Assembly (NCBI GenBank): GCA_963383645.1
Contig: OY726561.1
Location: forward strand, 24,260,795-24,324,794
Direction: 5' to 3'
Origin: Muscardinus avellanarius
Lineage: Eukaryota > Chordata > Mammalia > Rodentia > Gliridae
DNA length: 64,000 bases
Positions 1-11,700 of this stretch are shown piece after piece. Numbering within the stretch: the stretch's first letter is position 1; each line of letters opens with the position of its first letter. The notes under the pieces were generated by a model, which did not search any database, was not told the DNA's origin, and saw only the letters and a list, made by a program, of their open reading frames with translations. A program made the position numbers and the translations under genes.

Positions 1-444
1 TTAATGAGCAAATGGGTACAGTTTGAGTGTGTTCCTCAATACTTTATGCACTTGGTCCTCATTGTGGAAGTATTAAGGTGACAAAACCCTTGGAAGTTGC
101 GACAAAGGGCAAGAATACTAGGTGATTGAGTGCAGCATTATTGGAGGGAATTAATGCTGGTCTCTCAGATGATTATTAAGTGAGGTTACCATATATGGTT
201 GGCCCCTTATTTATGAGCTCAATTTTGTCCCTCAGTCATTTTGTGACTTAGCTTATGAGAACCCTTACTGGGTAAATAAAGAAAAAATATATCAAGTTAT
301 ATTGTCCTTTCACCTCCCCAAACTGTGAACTAAACAACTCTCTTTTCTTTAAGTATTTGGCTATAGGTATTTTCATACAGATAAATAAACTATAAATATA
401 CTTCCTAAATTTTATTTTAAAGAATGTAAATAACAAAATGTCTA
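1..444. other. AT-rich non-coding DNA
   Basis: No recognisable gene or repeat. Short open frames here are AT-rich and show no domain. Confidence 0.5.
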
Positions 445-515
445 TATATCAGAGGATTGAACCCAGGGCCTTGAACATAAGCACTCTACCACTGAGCTGT
501 CTCCATCAATGTTGT
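445..515 (-). repeat. ID-type SINE fragment
   Basis: Read on the minus strand, this is the tRNA-derived ID module: a GAGCTCAGTGGTAGAGTGC-like A-box region followed by GGGTTCAATCC-like B-box sequence. The B1-like arm is absent, so it is a lone ID element or a truncated dimer. Confidence 0.75.
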
Positions 516-2230
516 AAATTTCTTCATAAGTGGGGTTTAAACTGAATTACAGATTTGGTGCACAAACTTCCATAATAAAGAAAAAAGTAGAAGCCTGGTA
601 ACACTGCCCTTTTGACTTAAACTTTCTTTGGTTTTATACTTTGATAGTTTACCCAAGCTATTTGTAAATGTAGGCCCATAGTTTTATGCTTCTTAAAGTT
701 GGTTAAAGGCCTACCGCATTCTATATACTAGCTTATTAGATAACCATGTACTTATTAAGAATAAGGAGATAAAATGTAGTAGCAGTGAACATTTAATTTG
801 TTCAAAGATTACCTATTAAATAATGTCATATTGAGCTTGAAAACATGAGAGGACACCCAGTAACTTTTTGCTGACAATAAAAAACTAACAATCTCACTGT
901 GGGTTGAATTTAGAGATAAATAAAAAGTGATTTGAAAATGTCAGTTTTGTATAAAGCCAGCACGATTGTTATTCAAAGTTTTCCTCTTTTGCCATTAAAT
1001 TTTAGAATTGCCTTCTTGATATTCATTTATGTATATTAATAAACATATCCTTCTTTATATCACTTACAAGATAAATTTTAAACTTTTGATTTTAAGGTAA
1101 CACAATTCTGTTACAAAGCTACGATATAAAGTTAATCTTTTATAAGTTGCTTAATTCAAGACCATTTCCTTTAAAGTGGCTTTTTAACGAACCATGTGAA
1201 ATATATAATATGCTTATTGTATAAATATCTAATAATTTGGATTTAGAGGAACAGTAGCATTGATCTAATCAGTAGAGGAGTTCATTAAAAGTGAAAAGGG
1301 ATAAAATTATGCTTTTAAATTACAGGAAACTAAAAAAGGTATGTGATAAATTAAGTGATTAAATTTTTTATTTCCTTAAGTTACCATTTAGTGGGTCAAA
1401 AAGCAATTGTATCACTATCTTTTTAATAGCTTTTTATTCTAATCCCTTTGTTGAATAGATCTATTTTTTAAAATAATTACCTACTCAACAATTCTTCTAG
1501 ATAAAATACAAAGGAAAAAAAACTCATCACTATAACAAATTTTAGCAATGAAATCATATACACAATTCCAGCTATTTCTCTAGTCTAACATCTAATTATG
1601 TACATACCCATTACTTATTTCACAGAAGTGAATGTCAAGCTAATTAGGACTTTTATTAGGCTCTTCATCCACATTGAAAATAGACTGTGGTCAGATTTTC
1701 TAGTAAATTGGAAACTGCAGTTTATGTGTTCTCAGAGTATGTTGTTGGATTATGTTGCTGCTGAAGCATACAACTTTTAAAAAATTATCAACACTATCCT
1801 GAAACCCCTTTCACTCTTTTGACTTCTACCTTTGATGGAGACCAATACGTTTTCTATGTCCTTGGCATAAGCCTCTTTCTGCTACTCCCTATAATGCTGC
1901 CATAACAATTATCTTTGGAGAGCCTGAACTCAAATCTCTTTGTCCCCTTAGTCCTTGGGAATCAGTTATCATAAGACTCCCAAAAAAGTCAGGGTCCTGC
2001 TGGATCTCCAAGAATACATTTCTACCTGATTCTAAATCCTTCTGTTGTGTTCTCTAAATTACATGAGCCATTTTTTTTTATTAAAAACATTCCTAACCTC
2101 AAGTTCTCCCCTCATGGCTTTTACTTGTTTGGTACAAATGATACCTGGCTTTCATCTGAGATTATGATTTTCTTTACATCCTCTAAAAAATGGAACCTAA
2201 ATGTAGATGATTATTTTTCTTTTCTTCTTT
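516..2230. other. AT-rich non-coding DNA, nothing recognised
   Basis: About 1.7 kb without a recognisable repeat or exon. The only long open frame (1,598-1,780, plus) has no familiar domain or supporting signals. Confidence 0.5.
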
Positions 2231-2560
2231 TTTTTTTCTATTTAACAGTAGTTTGTTTCTTTTTGGTTTCTTTCTTATTTTTTATTTCTTTTTTATTTTA
2301 TGTGGATCATATTGAATTTGGCATACATTCAGACTGTGCTTGGTGCCTTCCTTCCCCTCCCCAACTTTCCCTTCCCCCTCCCAACAATGAGTGTCCAGGT
2401 TAACCACGGTACAGTCATACTTTTACACATATTCGGATGTAGCTCCTCGATTAATCAGCCTCAGTCTTCTTCATCTCCTACCCTTCCATTAATCATCTTT
2501 CTCAGACTGCTGTTATTTGACTCATCTGAGTTTTCCTTTTCCCAATCACTGTTTTGAAAC
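2231..2560 (-). mobile_element. L1 3'-UTR fragment, subtype with 'atgtggatcatattg' end
   Basis: A T-rich stretch is followed by a segment also present at 6,325-6,560 and, more diverged, at 56,625-56,850. In those two copies it runs into reverse-strand L1 ORF2 sequence, which identifies this segment as a minus-strand L1 3' UTR. The copy is 5'-truncated. Confidence 0.75.
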
Positions 2561-3030
2561 AATTCTCATCAAACTTCACTTTCTGCTCTCTTATTTGATC
2601 TAATATACAGATTATTCTTATTTCTTTAAGATTTTAACTCCACTCATGGAAATATATTCCAACACTGATTCATTTATACTTATAATTGATATTGGTAAAC
2701 ACAAATAATCCCTCACTTCTAAGGCGGGGTGGGCCTCAATGCTGATTACAAGTGTTCTGATTGTCTCTGTCCTGTAAGAGGTCATCCTGGTCTCTTAGTT
2801 GGATAGTAGCCATCTGCCTTGCTCAGGTATATGAGTTGTTAGTAGAAGTAATTTAAGTGTTCATTGAATGTGGGAAATTAAAATGTCAAATGCAGACTTT
2901 CCAGAGTCTGAGTACAAAGAGCAATCCTCTACCACATTGATATGCACATAGAACAAGAGCAAGAAATTATAATGATCATATATTGCTTTAATCTGATGAG
3001 AATTATTTATTTTTGCAATATGAACTTCTG

Positions 3031-3031
3031 C

Positions 3032-3107
<76 letters not shown>

Positions 3108-3224
3108 TCCCTCTCCCTTTCCCTCTCCCTCTCCCTCTCCCCCTCTCTCTCCCTCCCTCTCCCCCTCCCTCTCCCCCTCCCTCTCCCTCTCCCTCTCCCT
3201 CTCCCTCTCCCTCTCCCTCTCCAC
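3031..3224. repeat. (CT)n / (CCCTCT)n microsatellite
   Basis: A pure CT dinucleotide tract passes into CCCTCT hexamers. The Ser/Leu/Pro-rich and Arg/Glu-rich open frames over it are repeat artefacts. A homopurine/homopyrimidine tract of this length can form triplex DNA. Confidence 0.97.
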
Positions 3225-3300
3225 AGTGGTGGAAATCAAAATTAGAATTTTGGCATGCAAGTACTCTACCACTGATCAACACCCACAGCCCCATCCTACC
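3225..3300 (-). repeat. ID-type SINE fragment
   Basis: Minus-strand ID module with recognisable 'ctctaccactga' complement of the A-box side. It abuts the CT microsatellite, which probably grew from its A-rich tail. Confidence 0.65.
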
Positions 3301-3705
3301 TTCTTTTTACTGAAACATTCAGTCTCCATTCCTGGAACCCTCATAGTAATGGACCAACCCTGGTTAACTCCTATTCCCTGTTATAGATACAAACATGCAG
3401 CTGCATGTAGCTGAAAAAAAAATCAACTTTTCTGACTGTTTGAACTTTAAATTCAGAACTGCTAACAGACTGTGGTCCAGCAATTCAGCTGTATTGTTCT
3501 AGTCCATTTAACCTCCCTCCCACTCAGAAGCAACTTTGGCTCTGTTTTTTTTTTTTTATCATATTGTATACTTTACTTTATAATAAGTAATAAATAATAG
3601 AACTTCATCCATTGAAGTTAGATAGTAGCCATGGTCTATGGTCATTTTTCTATAATAATTCAATAAATACATTTGGGATACAGAGATGTAACATTAAAAC
3701 ATGCC
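3301..3705. other. Non-coding DNA, nothing recognised
   Basis: Ordinary AT-rich sequence with a short T-run; no repeat that I can name. Confidence 0.5.
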
Positions 3706-3940
3706 CACTCAGTGGGGTATGGAGGTGCACTCTTGTAATCCCAGCATTCTGGAGGCTGGGACCGGAGAATCATGGTCTTCAGAGAGCCTCAGCTACTTAG
3801 CGAGGCCTTCACAAGTCAATGAAATCCTGTTTTAAAATAAAGAATAAAAATTAGGGCTGGGTGTGAAGCTCAGATGTAGAATGCCCCTGAGTTTCATCCC
3901 CAGTACCAAAAACAAAAAACAAAAAACAAAAAACACGCTT
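3706..3940 (+). repeat. B1-dID dimeric SINE
   Basis: Left arm carries the 7SL/B1-like 'cttgtaatcccagcattctggaggctg' pattern (split here for reading). The A-rich linker is followed by the ID-like arm ending 'catccccagtacc' and an (AAAAAC)n tail. Confidence 0.88.
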
Positions 3941-4010
3941 CTCAGTCTCTTTTTTATTCTGTCTTGATTTATACATTGTGTTTTTTCCAAATTTAAAATA
4001 GCTATTATTA

Positions 4011-4194
4011 AACCGGGCATGGTGGCACACACTTGTAATCCCTGTGCTTGGGAGGCAGAGACAGGAGGATCACGCAGGTTCGAAGCCAGCCGCGTGTGCT
4101 GGCTTAGGAGACCCTGTTTCCAAATAAAAATATAAAATAGGTCTGGGAGTATAGTCCAGAGGTAGAAGGGCTTCCAGGAACCCCAGTACCACCC

Positions 4195-4245
<51 letters not shown>

Positions 4246-4249
4246 AATA
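4011..4249 (+). repeat. B1-dID SINE (young subtype) with (TAAA)n tail
   Basis: Complete dimer: 'ccgggcatggtggcacac' start, B1-like arm, then the ID arm of the 'ggaaccccagtaccacc' subtype. It ends in roughly thirteen TAAA units (4,193-4,249). Confidence 0.92.
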
Positions 4250-4264
4250 AAATAGCTATTATTA

Positions 4265-4329
4265 ACACGGCTTGGTGGTGCACACTTGTAACCCTAGCAT
4301 TGTAACCCCCCATCCCCAGTAGCACAAAG
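4265..4329 (+). repeat. Internally deleted SINE
   Basis: The B1-like 5' end 'ggtggtgcacacttgta' joins almost directly to the ID 3' end 'catccccagtagcac', so most of both arms is missing. It is flanked by the second and third TSD copies. Confidence 0.7.
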
Positions 4330-4390
4330 AATAGCTATTATTTATTGAGTGGCAGGCAATATTACATTTTCTATAGGCAATATCTCATTA

Positions 4391-4424
4391 TATATATATA
4401 TATATATATAATATATATAATAGT
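4391..4424. repeat. (TA)n microsatellite
   Basis: About 15 uninterrupted TA units followed by a degenerate ATATAATA stretch. Confidence 0.95.
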
Positions 4425-4840
4425 TCTATTATTTACCACTTTTTGGGCAAAGAAAATGAAGGCAAAGGCATAAAATACTTTATCTCAGGTAATATAAGGA
4501 GTCATTAGTATTGGTGAAATGTGAACAAAATGGTTCATTTTGGATTCCAAAGATCCAGGTCCCTACTAATTAGTATTTTGTCTTCTACAAAATATTGGAA
4601 AACAGCATTTGCAGTATGATTAAGAGCTACTAAAAACAAAGAAAGTTGCATTGCTTTCTGTCATTTTAAAAGTAAGATCTGTTATGCTGTTTCCAACCCA
4701 GAAAAGAAGATTTTAGACCTAGTTCATTTGATCATATTAGTCCATATGCCAATGCTGTGTAGGATAGGGCTGTACAGAACTGTATTATTTTTTGTAGTCA
4801 GTTAATTGTTATGATAAATGCAATGGTGGTTTTTCAGGTT

Positions 4841-5063
4841 TTTTTTTTTGTATGTTTGTTTTGGGGGTCCGGGAATGGAACCCAGAGGCATTTGACCTCT
4901 GAGCTACACCCCCTGTCTTATTTTTTATTCCTTATTCTGAAACCAGGTCTCACTGAGTTGCAAAGGGCCTCACTAAGTAGCTGAGGCTGTCCACAAATCA
5001 TGATCCTTCAGTCTCAGCCTACAGAATGCTGGGATTATAAGCGTGTGCCACCATGCCCGGCTG
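4841..5063 (-). repeat. B1-dID dimeric SINE
   Basis: Minus-strand copy: poly(T), reverse-complement ID arm with 'gaacccagaggcatt' and 'ctctgagctacacccc', T-rich linker, then the B1 arm ending 'gtgccaccatgcccggct'. Essentially full length. Confidence 0.9.
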
Positions 5064-5210
5064 CAATGGTGTTTTTAAAAAATTATTATCTCTACTTTGG
5101 GATTGAGAAATAGCTTGTTTTGATACAACTGTGCTATTTTTCATTTGTCTTTATCTTTTTATTATAAAATAGAAGTTAGTAAATCTACACAACACTGAGT
5201 TACAGTGAGA

Positions 5211-5212
<2 letters not shown>

Positions 5213-5250
<38 letters not shown>
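5213..5250. repeat. (GT)n microsatellite
   Basis: About 18 GT units directly beside the 3' end of the next minus-strand SINE. Confidence 0.95.
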
Positions 5251-5259
5251 ATGTGTGTA

Positions 5260-5446
5260 GTATGAAGGACTAAACTCAGGGACATTTTACCTCCATGCTA
5301 CACCCCCAGCCTATTTTAATTTTTATTTTGAAACAGGGTCTTCCTAGAGTCCAAAGAGTCTCACTAATTACTGAGGCTATCCTTGAACCTGCAAGCCTCC
5401 TGTCACAAGTACTGGGATTACAAGAGTGCAACACCAGTCCTGGCTT
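5260..5446 (-). repeat. B1-dID dimeric SINE, diverged
   Basis: Reverse-complement ID arm ('ctccatgctacacccccag'), T-rich linker with 'gaaacagggtcttc', then a diverged B1 arm ending 'acaccagtcctggct'. Older than the copy at 4,841 by inspection. Confidence 0.85.
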
Positions 5447-6324
5447 ACAGTGAGTATTTAGTGAAGTGATGTATGAGCCTGTGTAACAAGCTCCCCTTTC
5501 TGGCATTTAGCTGAGTTTTCCATAAACTTCTTAAGATGGCTCATATGATTAGTCTGCTTCCAACATTCACCAAATGTATTTTGGGGCAAGCACAAATTCC
5601 TTAACTATTATTAAATGTGTAAAATTGTTTTAATCTTGTATTTAATCATGGCCTCAGATTTAGATTCACAGGTCCTCATTGGCTATAGAAAGGAAACATT
5701 CAGAATCCACCAGAATGATGAGGAAAACTGAATGTCAGGAAAAGATGATGAGCTGCTCTAGGAAAAAAATATGCTTATTTATGGGAAAGGACACTGGCGT
5801 AGTGAGCCAGACTTCCTGTGGGCCTGCATGCTAGCATGGAGCAGATATTTGGAGAGAGTGTTAAGTCTGCTCATTAATCTGTCAACGTTTTCATTTCAGC
5901 ATCCTAGAAAGAAGACTGTGTTGTCAGAACTGTAAAAACCGTATTACTGTGTGGTAAGAACTATATCACTAGATGGTCTGGAAATTCTGCCTTTATAATC
6001 TTTTTTTTTTCTTTACAAGAGCCAGGCATGATCAAGGGAATCTATTTTACTTGTGTGCTAGAGAAAGAAGTTAAACTCCAAGATACAAAAGCAGGCAAAG
6101 ATGAAGATGAGCTCAAAGGAGTGACTGCCAAGATTAATTTCTCCAAGATTGTCAGAGATCAAGTACAGTTCAGCAACTCTAAAGTGTCTGGCTCCAGAAA
6201 AGCACTCTTCACATAGCAGGCTATGCAGGTGGACTGGTACAAAACAGAAGCAACCAGACAAAAGTCAATAGCATCATAAGAGAACAATTAGGTCAGTGCC
6301 CTCCAGGCTATGAGATAGTAAGGT
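5447..6324. other. Non-coding DNA, nothing recognised
   Basis: Contains a 62-codon open frame (6,028-6,216, plus), Lys/Glu-rich, with no domain I recognise and no neighbouring exon signals. I see no repeat. Confidence 0.45.
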
Positions 6325-7000
6325 TTTTTTTTAATTATTTTTATGTGGATCATATTGAAAATGGCATAAATTCAGACTATACTTTGCGCCTTTCCCATCT
6401 TGCTTCCCCTTTCCTCACCCCTAAACAATGAGTGTCCAGGTTGACCCTGCTACATTCATACTTTTACTCAGATGTAGTTCATCCATTAATCAACCTCAGA
6501 CTTCTTCCTCTCCTATCCTTCCATTCTAGCTTTGCTGAGGTTTCACCTCCATTATTTAGAGCCCTCTGGTATTCCTAATACTCCCTAGTTTGGGCATATT
6601 AGAGAAAACATATGTCCCTTCTCTTTCTGTGCTTGGCTGATCTCACTTAATATAGTGTTCCCCAGGTCTTTCCATCTTCTTGGGAATGACATGATTTTGT
6701 TCTTTATTTCTGAGTAGAATTCCATTGTGTGCAATTCTCATATTTTGCAATCCATTCATCCATTTTCCCAAGAATATTTGCTGTGTTGCTTGCAGTTGCA
6801 GAATTTAGCTTGAGATGACTGGCAGATGAGAGAAATTTACCACATGGAAAAAAATTAAATATTGATCATCCTATACATTGGCTATTATAAATTGTGCTCC
6901 TATGAACATGGATATACATATGTTACTGTAGTTCTCTTATTTCAACTCCTTCTACTTTGGAGATTTCTAGAGTTCTTGCTGAGTAATGAGCCATGGTTTT
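6325..7000 (-). mobile_element. L1 3' UTR and ORF2 3' end, with a foreign internal segment
   Basis: The minus strand carries the L1 3' UTR (same subtype as 2,231) and then the reverse complement of the ORF2 C-terminal coding region ('gagtagaattccattgtgtg', 'gctattataaattgtgct', 'gaacatggatatacatatg'). The coding region is decayed. At 6,761-6,878 the expected L1 sequence is replaced by a segment matching 8,538-8,656. Confidence 0.85.
6761..6878 (+). repeat. Segment inside L1 duplicated from 8,538-8,656
   Basis: About 118 bp, roughly 94-95% identical by eye to 8,538-8,656 and in the same orientation. The other L1 copies (17,925 and 56,625) have 20-30 bp of L1 sequence at this point, so this is a replacement or templated insertion. 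Confidence 0.85.
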
Positions 7001-8537
7001 TATTTTTGGTCAGTGATCTCCAGTGATCCAAGAAAGTTCGTAGCAAACTGCTAATGTATCTTTCCTATATTCTTTAAGCAAATAGATTTCAAGACACAGC
7101 TGGTTATGCCAAGTAAAATATTTAGTAAATATTAGTGATCAAGAAATACTAGTTTATTTCTGACAATTCTATAACCTATTCTATATAAGTAAAATGGATT
7201 TGAAGTACAAATATTTATTACAGTAAAAATTACTACATTGTGTGAGGTCCTATTTTTTGAGTGAGTCAAATATAATGTTTCGCTATTTAATATAAGTTCT
7301 AGGCTTTTATATTTGTCTCCACTAAAAGTCAGAGTTCAACTAACTAGTTCAATTTCCATAATGTTTTTGTAAATTATACTTGTTTACAGTTAGCCAAAAT
7401 ATTATAAAAATTGCCATCTTTCAACCCTTTTTTTGTAGCAAGTAGACTTTTCCTAGAAAGTGAATTTAAGTATTATTATATTTTTCCATTACTGGCTGCT
7501 TGTGCAAACCTTTCTAGATTTTAAGAATAAAGGCTTTATTGAAGGGCTGTGAAATAGAAAGGGACTAAAAACATAAAGTAAAATAAAATTGATGTATTAG
7601 CTCAGTATTTCCCAGCAGAATATTTTACTCTCTTATGTTTGGTAGTTTCTTATCTCAGTAGACTCTACATCAGTTTTTATCAATTACCTTTGGGGCACTT
7701 CTCTGCAAATACTTGCAATTCTGTAGACTCTTCTGGCAGACCTCCTTGTTACCTCTGGCTCTTTATCTCTTGATTCTATCAGAAGCTTTCAAGAGAACTG
7801 TTCTGCAGCCAACTCTGGGAACCTGAGCACTCGACTGTTTCAGACCTTTTTATATATGAAATAGCTGAGGATCCCAAGATGCCAATTTTTAAAGCAAATA
7901 CTATTCTGTAAAACAAGAAAAGTCTCTTTGATTCACTCATGATGGGAAAATAATCTATACATTTTATTTTAAATTATTTGCATTATTTTTTAAAAATTCC
8001 TATGGACATCTATATATAAGCACTTCATTATATTAATTATTATTTCTGATTAAGTTTTCAAGGACATCCACTATTATTACATATTAACAGAGTTTCAAAT
8101 AATGTTTTTTCCATTAAATAGTTTTTTAATCTTCCATCTTTTATTAATGAGCTTTATAGAGAGAGTATGAGTTCGTAAATTTGAGTATAACAATTACATA
8201 TGCTATTTCTGGTTTTTAATAAAAATTTAACATTTTAAAACTAATAAAAAAGGATGACAGATAACAGAGATCTTTGAAAAAAATGCTTTGTATAATAAAT
8301 ATGTGTAGAAGTGGCACATATTTTCAAGAGGTGGTATATGTCTTCACTTTTACATGCACCAGTACTTTGTCATCATTAGTATTAAACTCTTTCTTGCAAA
8401 ATATTAATGTATTTAAGAATGAAGCATTCATTTTAGGGAATCATAAAATTTGTGAAATTATTTAATATTTATGAAATTGTCTTATTTTGATATATTTGTT
8501 TCTTATTAATTTTTTATTTTAAATTTTAATTCTTCTT
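7001..8537. other. AT-rich non-coding DNA, nothing recognised
   Basis: No repeat or exon that I can support. Confidence 0.5.
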
Positions 8538-8656
8538 CCATTTTTCCTAAGAATACTTGCTCTGTTGCTTGCAGTTGCAGAATTTAGCTTGAAATGCCTG
8601 GCAGATGAGAGAAATTTACCACATGGAAAAAAATTAAATATTGATTATCCTATACA
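8538..8656 (+). repeat. Likely donor of the 6,761-6,878 segment
   Basis: Matches 6,761-6,878 from 'cattttt' to 'tcctatacac'. The surrounding sequence is not L1, so this copy is more likely the ancestral one. The 89-codon open frame at 8,565-8,834 begins inside it and has no recognisable domain. Confidence 0.8.
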
Positions 8657-9107
8657 CTTCTATTACATTCATATTACTGACAAATTCTGTTTAAAAATAA
8701 CTCTAAGAACAGTTTTTTTTACATTTAATTTTCACACTGAAAGCCAGTCAGATTTGCTTCAAATTCATAAGCATGTGACTTGTGAATTAAACAAAATAAG
8801 TATATCCTTTTGTTTTCTTATGAGTGAAATATAAATGTTAATTAGTTAAAGTTGTTTGAGAGTGTTGCTCATGTCTTCTTTATTTCTACTGATAGTCTGT
8901 ATATTCCATACATCAGTGGCTGAGGGAGGAGTGTTCAAGTATCCAACAATAGTTGTACATCATTTTATTTTTATTTTTATAATTGTATATAGTTCTATCC
9001 ATTAATACAAAGTTTTTATTTTTAGCTATAAACATTAACGTCCCTTATATCTTATTATTTGTGACCTCTGTATATTAATATAATGACACCCTATTTATTG
9101 GTAATAA
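8657..9107. other. AT-rich non-coding DNA, nothing recognised
   Basis: No repeat or exon that I can support. Confidence 0.45.
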
Positions 9108-9109
9108 CG

Positions 9110-9165
<56 letters not shown>

Positions 9166-9357
9166 TTTTTTTGGTGGTACTGGGGTTTCTGGAAGCCCTT
9201 CTACCTCCGGGCTACACTCCCAGATCTATTTTTACATTTTTATTTGGAAACAGGGTCTCCTAAACCAGCGCGCGTGGCTGGCTTAGAACCTGCGCGGTCC
9301 TCCTGTCTTTGCCTCCCAAGCGCGGGGATTACAAGCGTGTGCCACCACGCCCGGCCG
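9108..9357 (-). repeat. B1-dID SINE (young subtype) with long T/C-rich tail
   Basis: The tail complement (TTTTC)n plus T-run (9,108-9,172) is followed by 'ggtggtactggggtttctgg', the reverse complement of the ID arm of the young subtype, and a B1 arm ending 'gccaccacgcccggccg'. Many CpGs are kept, which suggests a relatively young copy. Confidence 0.92.
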
Positions 9358-9389
9358 TTTTTATTTTCTTATTTATTTATTTTTATTTT

Positions 9390-9590
9390 TTACAGTGCTA
9401 GGATTGAGCTTCATTCATTATAGTTAGGCAGGTGCTCTGCCACTATCTTTTTTTAAAATTCTCCTCTTTTATTTTAAACAGACAAGAACTTGTAAACTTT
9501 TCTAGGCTCGCCTTGATCCTAGAAGGTATCCTCTCGCCTCAAATTCCTCACTATATGTGCTTGTAGATTGTACCACTACACTTGTCTAAT
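9390..9590 (-). repeat. Old, decayed B1-dID-like SINE
   Basis: 'ggtgctctgccacta' resembles the complement of the ID A-box region. It is followed after a T-rich stretch by a weak B1-like segment with 'gtaccactacac'. Heavily diverged. Confidence 0.45.
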
Positions 9591-10169
9591 ATTCTTTGTT
9601 TTTATGTCAAAGGCATGAGGTACTAATTTTGTCTTTCCAGTCTTATTTTGTTTGGTGCTGGCATACATTTATTTTTTATTTTGATAATTTATTCTATATA
9701 AGTATTTCTATTTAATGTGTCTTTTATTATCTGATTTGACTTTCATTGTCTTTTAAATGCTATATTTAAAGCATATATAATTACTGTAACTTTTTATGCA
9801 TTTGGGTTTAGATTTATTGCCTTGCTACTTATTTTATTATTTAGTTGATCTCCATGTTTTTGGTCAATTTTGTATTAGTTGTCTGTTTGTTTTTCTCATT
9901 AAACTTTATCTCCACCATTAGCTTATGATATGGACACAATTTTTTTTAAAAATGTACTGCTTATATTAGTGTTTCAAATATCATTTTAATACATCATATA
10001 CTTTATGTTATACCATTTAACCTTTGGTGTAAAAAATTTACAAATCTATACTTTCAATACTTTTCTCCCAATTTTTGTGCTATTATAGCAATGAATTATA
10101 ATTTTTACTTATATTATAATGTCACAGAACATAACACTGTTTTCCTTTAGAAGATCAAATCTATTCTAT
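9591..10169. other. T-rich non-coding DNA, nothing recognised
   Basis: May include very old L1, but I cannot place it. Confidence 0.4.
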
Positions 10170-10365
10170 AAAATGTTTCAGTACTGGCACTATTTCCATT
10201 TTAGATTAGGTAATCCTTCTCTATTGGGAATCATGTTGTGTTAGTATGTTTACCAGCTTCCCTTGTCTCTAAGCACTAGTTTCCTTAAACATAAAAATCA
10301 AAATTTATTCCAACATTTGTCAAATGTGCCCATCAGGGCAAACTTGTCCCTCATTGAAACCTCTG
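10170..10365 (-). mobile_element. MER5A: MER5A-type non-autonomous hAT (Charlie) transposon relic
   Basis: On the minus strand it starts 'cagaggtttcaatg' and continues with the MER5A-like 'gggcacatttgacaaatg' and 'gctggtaaacatac' motifs. The other end reads 'ggcactatttccatttt' on the plus strand. Length fits the roughly 190-bp family. It is an ancient eutherian element and not evidence of recent activity. Confidence 0.8.
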
Positions 10366-11607
10366 CTTTAGAGTCCCTGTACATAAGATAAACAAGTACT
10401 TTTATATTTATTTAATTTTATCATAACAAAGTCTAGATCTTTCATTTTTTTGTGTTGATACATTATTTTGGTCTGATATATTCTTCTGGCCCAGTCTCTT
10501 TTGTTTTCTCAGTCAGGACTTCAAATTACCTGTAAACAACACTGCTGTGTTTTTCTTCCATAGCTCTCTTTATTTTGAAGGGGGAGATATTTTTCTCATA
10601 TTTCACTTTTTGTAATTTGATTGGTTTGGCTTCCAGTTAGGTAATTTTAATCCTTATAAAATATTGATGTGTATCTGTGTTTTCCCTCAGGATCTCCATT
10701 TTACCTATTCCTATAAGATTTTATATCTGTCTTCCCAGATTCTAACTCTTTTGATTGCTTCATCTGTTGGTTATATGGAACCAGTATTTTTAACTGCTTA
10801 TTTTGTGCATATCATATTTTTATTGAATGTTGAATACTACACATAGAACAGAAGAAATTGAGTTATGTGTTAAAAAAAAACCTAAACTTTCACAATTTAA
10901 CTAGAATTTTATCATTGTTTAAGTGGGAGTGATGTCTTCCTCATTTTTTTTAACCTCCTAGGTAGCTCTTGAACCAAAAGAAAAAAAAAAAAAGAGTATG
11001 GTAGTAATAGAATCTGGATTATATCTTTGTCAAAAGAGAACTCTGGCTGCTCTAGGGAGACTGTCAGAAAGAACCTGAAGGCATCAATCAGCAAGACACT
11101 GGGATCTTTAGGACAATGCCAGCGTATGTGAAAAGTTGTCAAATTCATAACACAATTGAAAGGAATAATAGACTTTTCTCATGGGTCAATGCATATTATG
11201 ATAAAAATGTTTTAAAGAAATATATCAATAAGTTTCCTGTGCAATTTGTTAGAATGTGGTGACATTTGCTGAGACCTAAGAATAGGGTAGGAGCAATTAT
11301 GGCTCAGAAGTGAGCAGAACAAAAGTGAATCATTCTTTAATTTACATGCCAAATAATTTTTGTAATTTTATTTAATTTAAAATGCATTATAGCAGATTTC
11401 TAGATGAATTAGAAATATAGTCTTTACTGAATTATGTTGAAAAAAAGGACGATAAATAGGGAATTCACAATTATGTGTGATAAATTATAGGGCAGATGGG
11501 ATCTAGCACATTATGAAAATACTCAAGAGGCGAAATAAGTTTGTTGATCTAAATAGTGATCCTACAAAGTGTTAGGAATTTTACCATAAACACAATATTT
11601 AAAATGT
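10366..11607. other. Non-coding DNA, nothing recognised
   Basis: AT-rich with an A13 run near 10,979. No repeat that I can name. Confidence 0.45.
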
Positions 11608-11700
11608 TTTATTTTTATGCTTTTATTGGTGTGTTGTAATTATATATCATAATGGGACTCAAAGTGATACAAACTTACATACACATATCCCCTAGTGTTT
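11608..11700 (-). mobile_element. Short L1 3' terminus
   Basis: 'tattggtgtgttgtaattat' and 'tcataatgggac' match the terminal L1 3' UTR seen at 57,239, 62,042 and 17,925. Severely 5'-truncated. Confidence 0.65.

Larger units (their letters stand above)
3996..4342 (+). repeat. Double SINE insertion site with three TSD copies
   Basis: The target sequence 'aatagctatta' occurs at about 3,997, 4,251 and 4,330. It brackets one full-length B1-dID SINE and then a short SINE-derived segment. Three copies of one target sequence imply two successive insertions at the same site. Confidence 0.8.

Noticed and set aside
2942..3414. Long open frames on both strands over the CT/CCCTCT tract
   Set aside because: They encode pure Ser/Leu/Pro or Arg/Glu/Gly dipeptide repeats from a microsatellite and have no unique domain.
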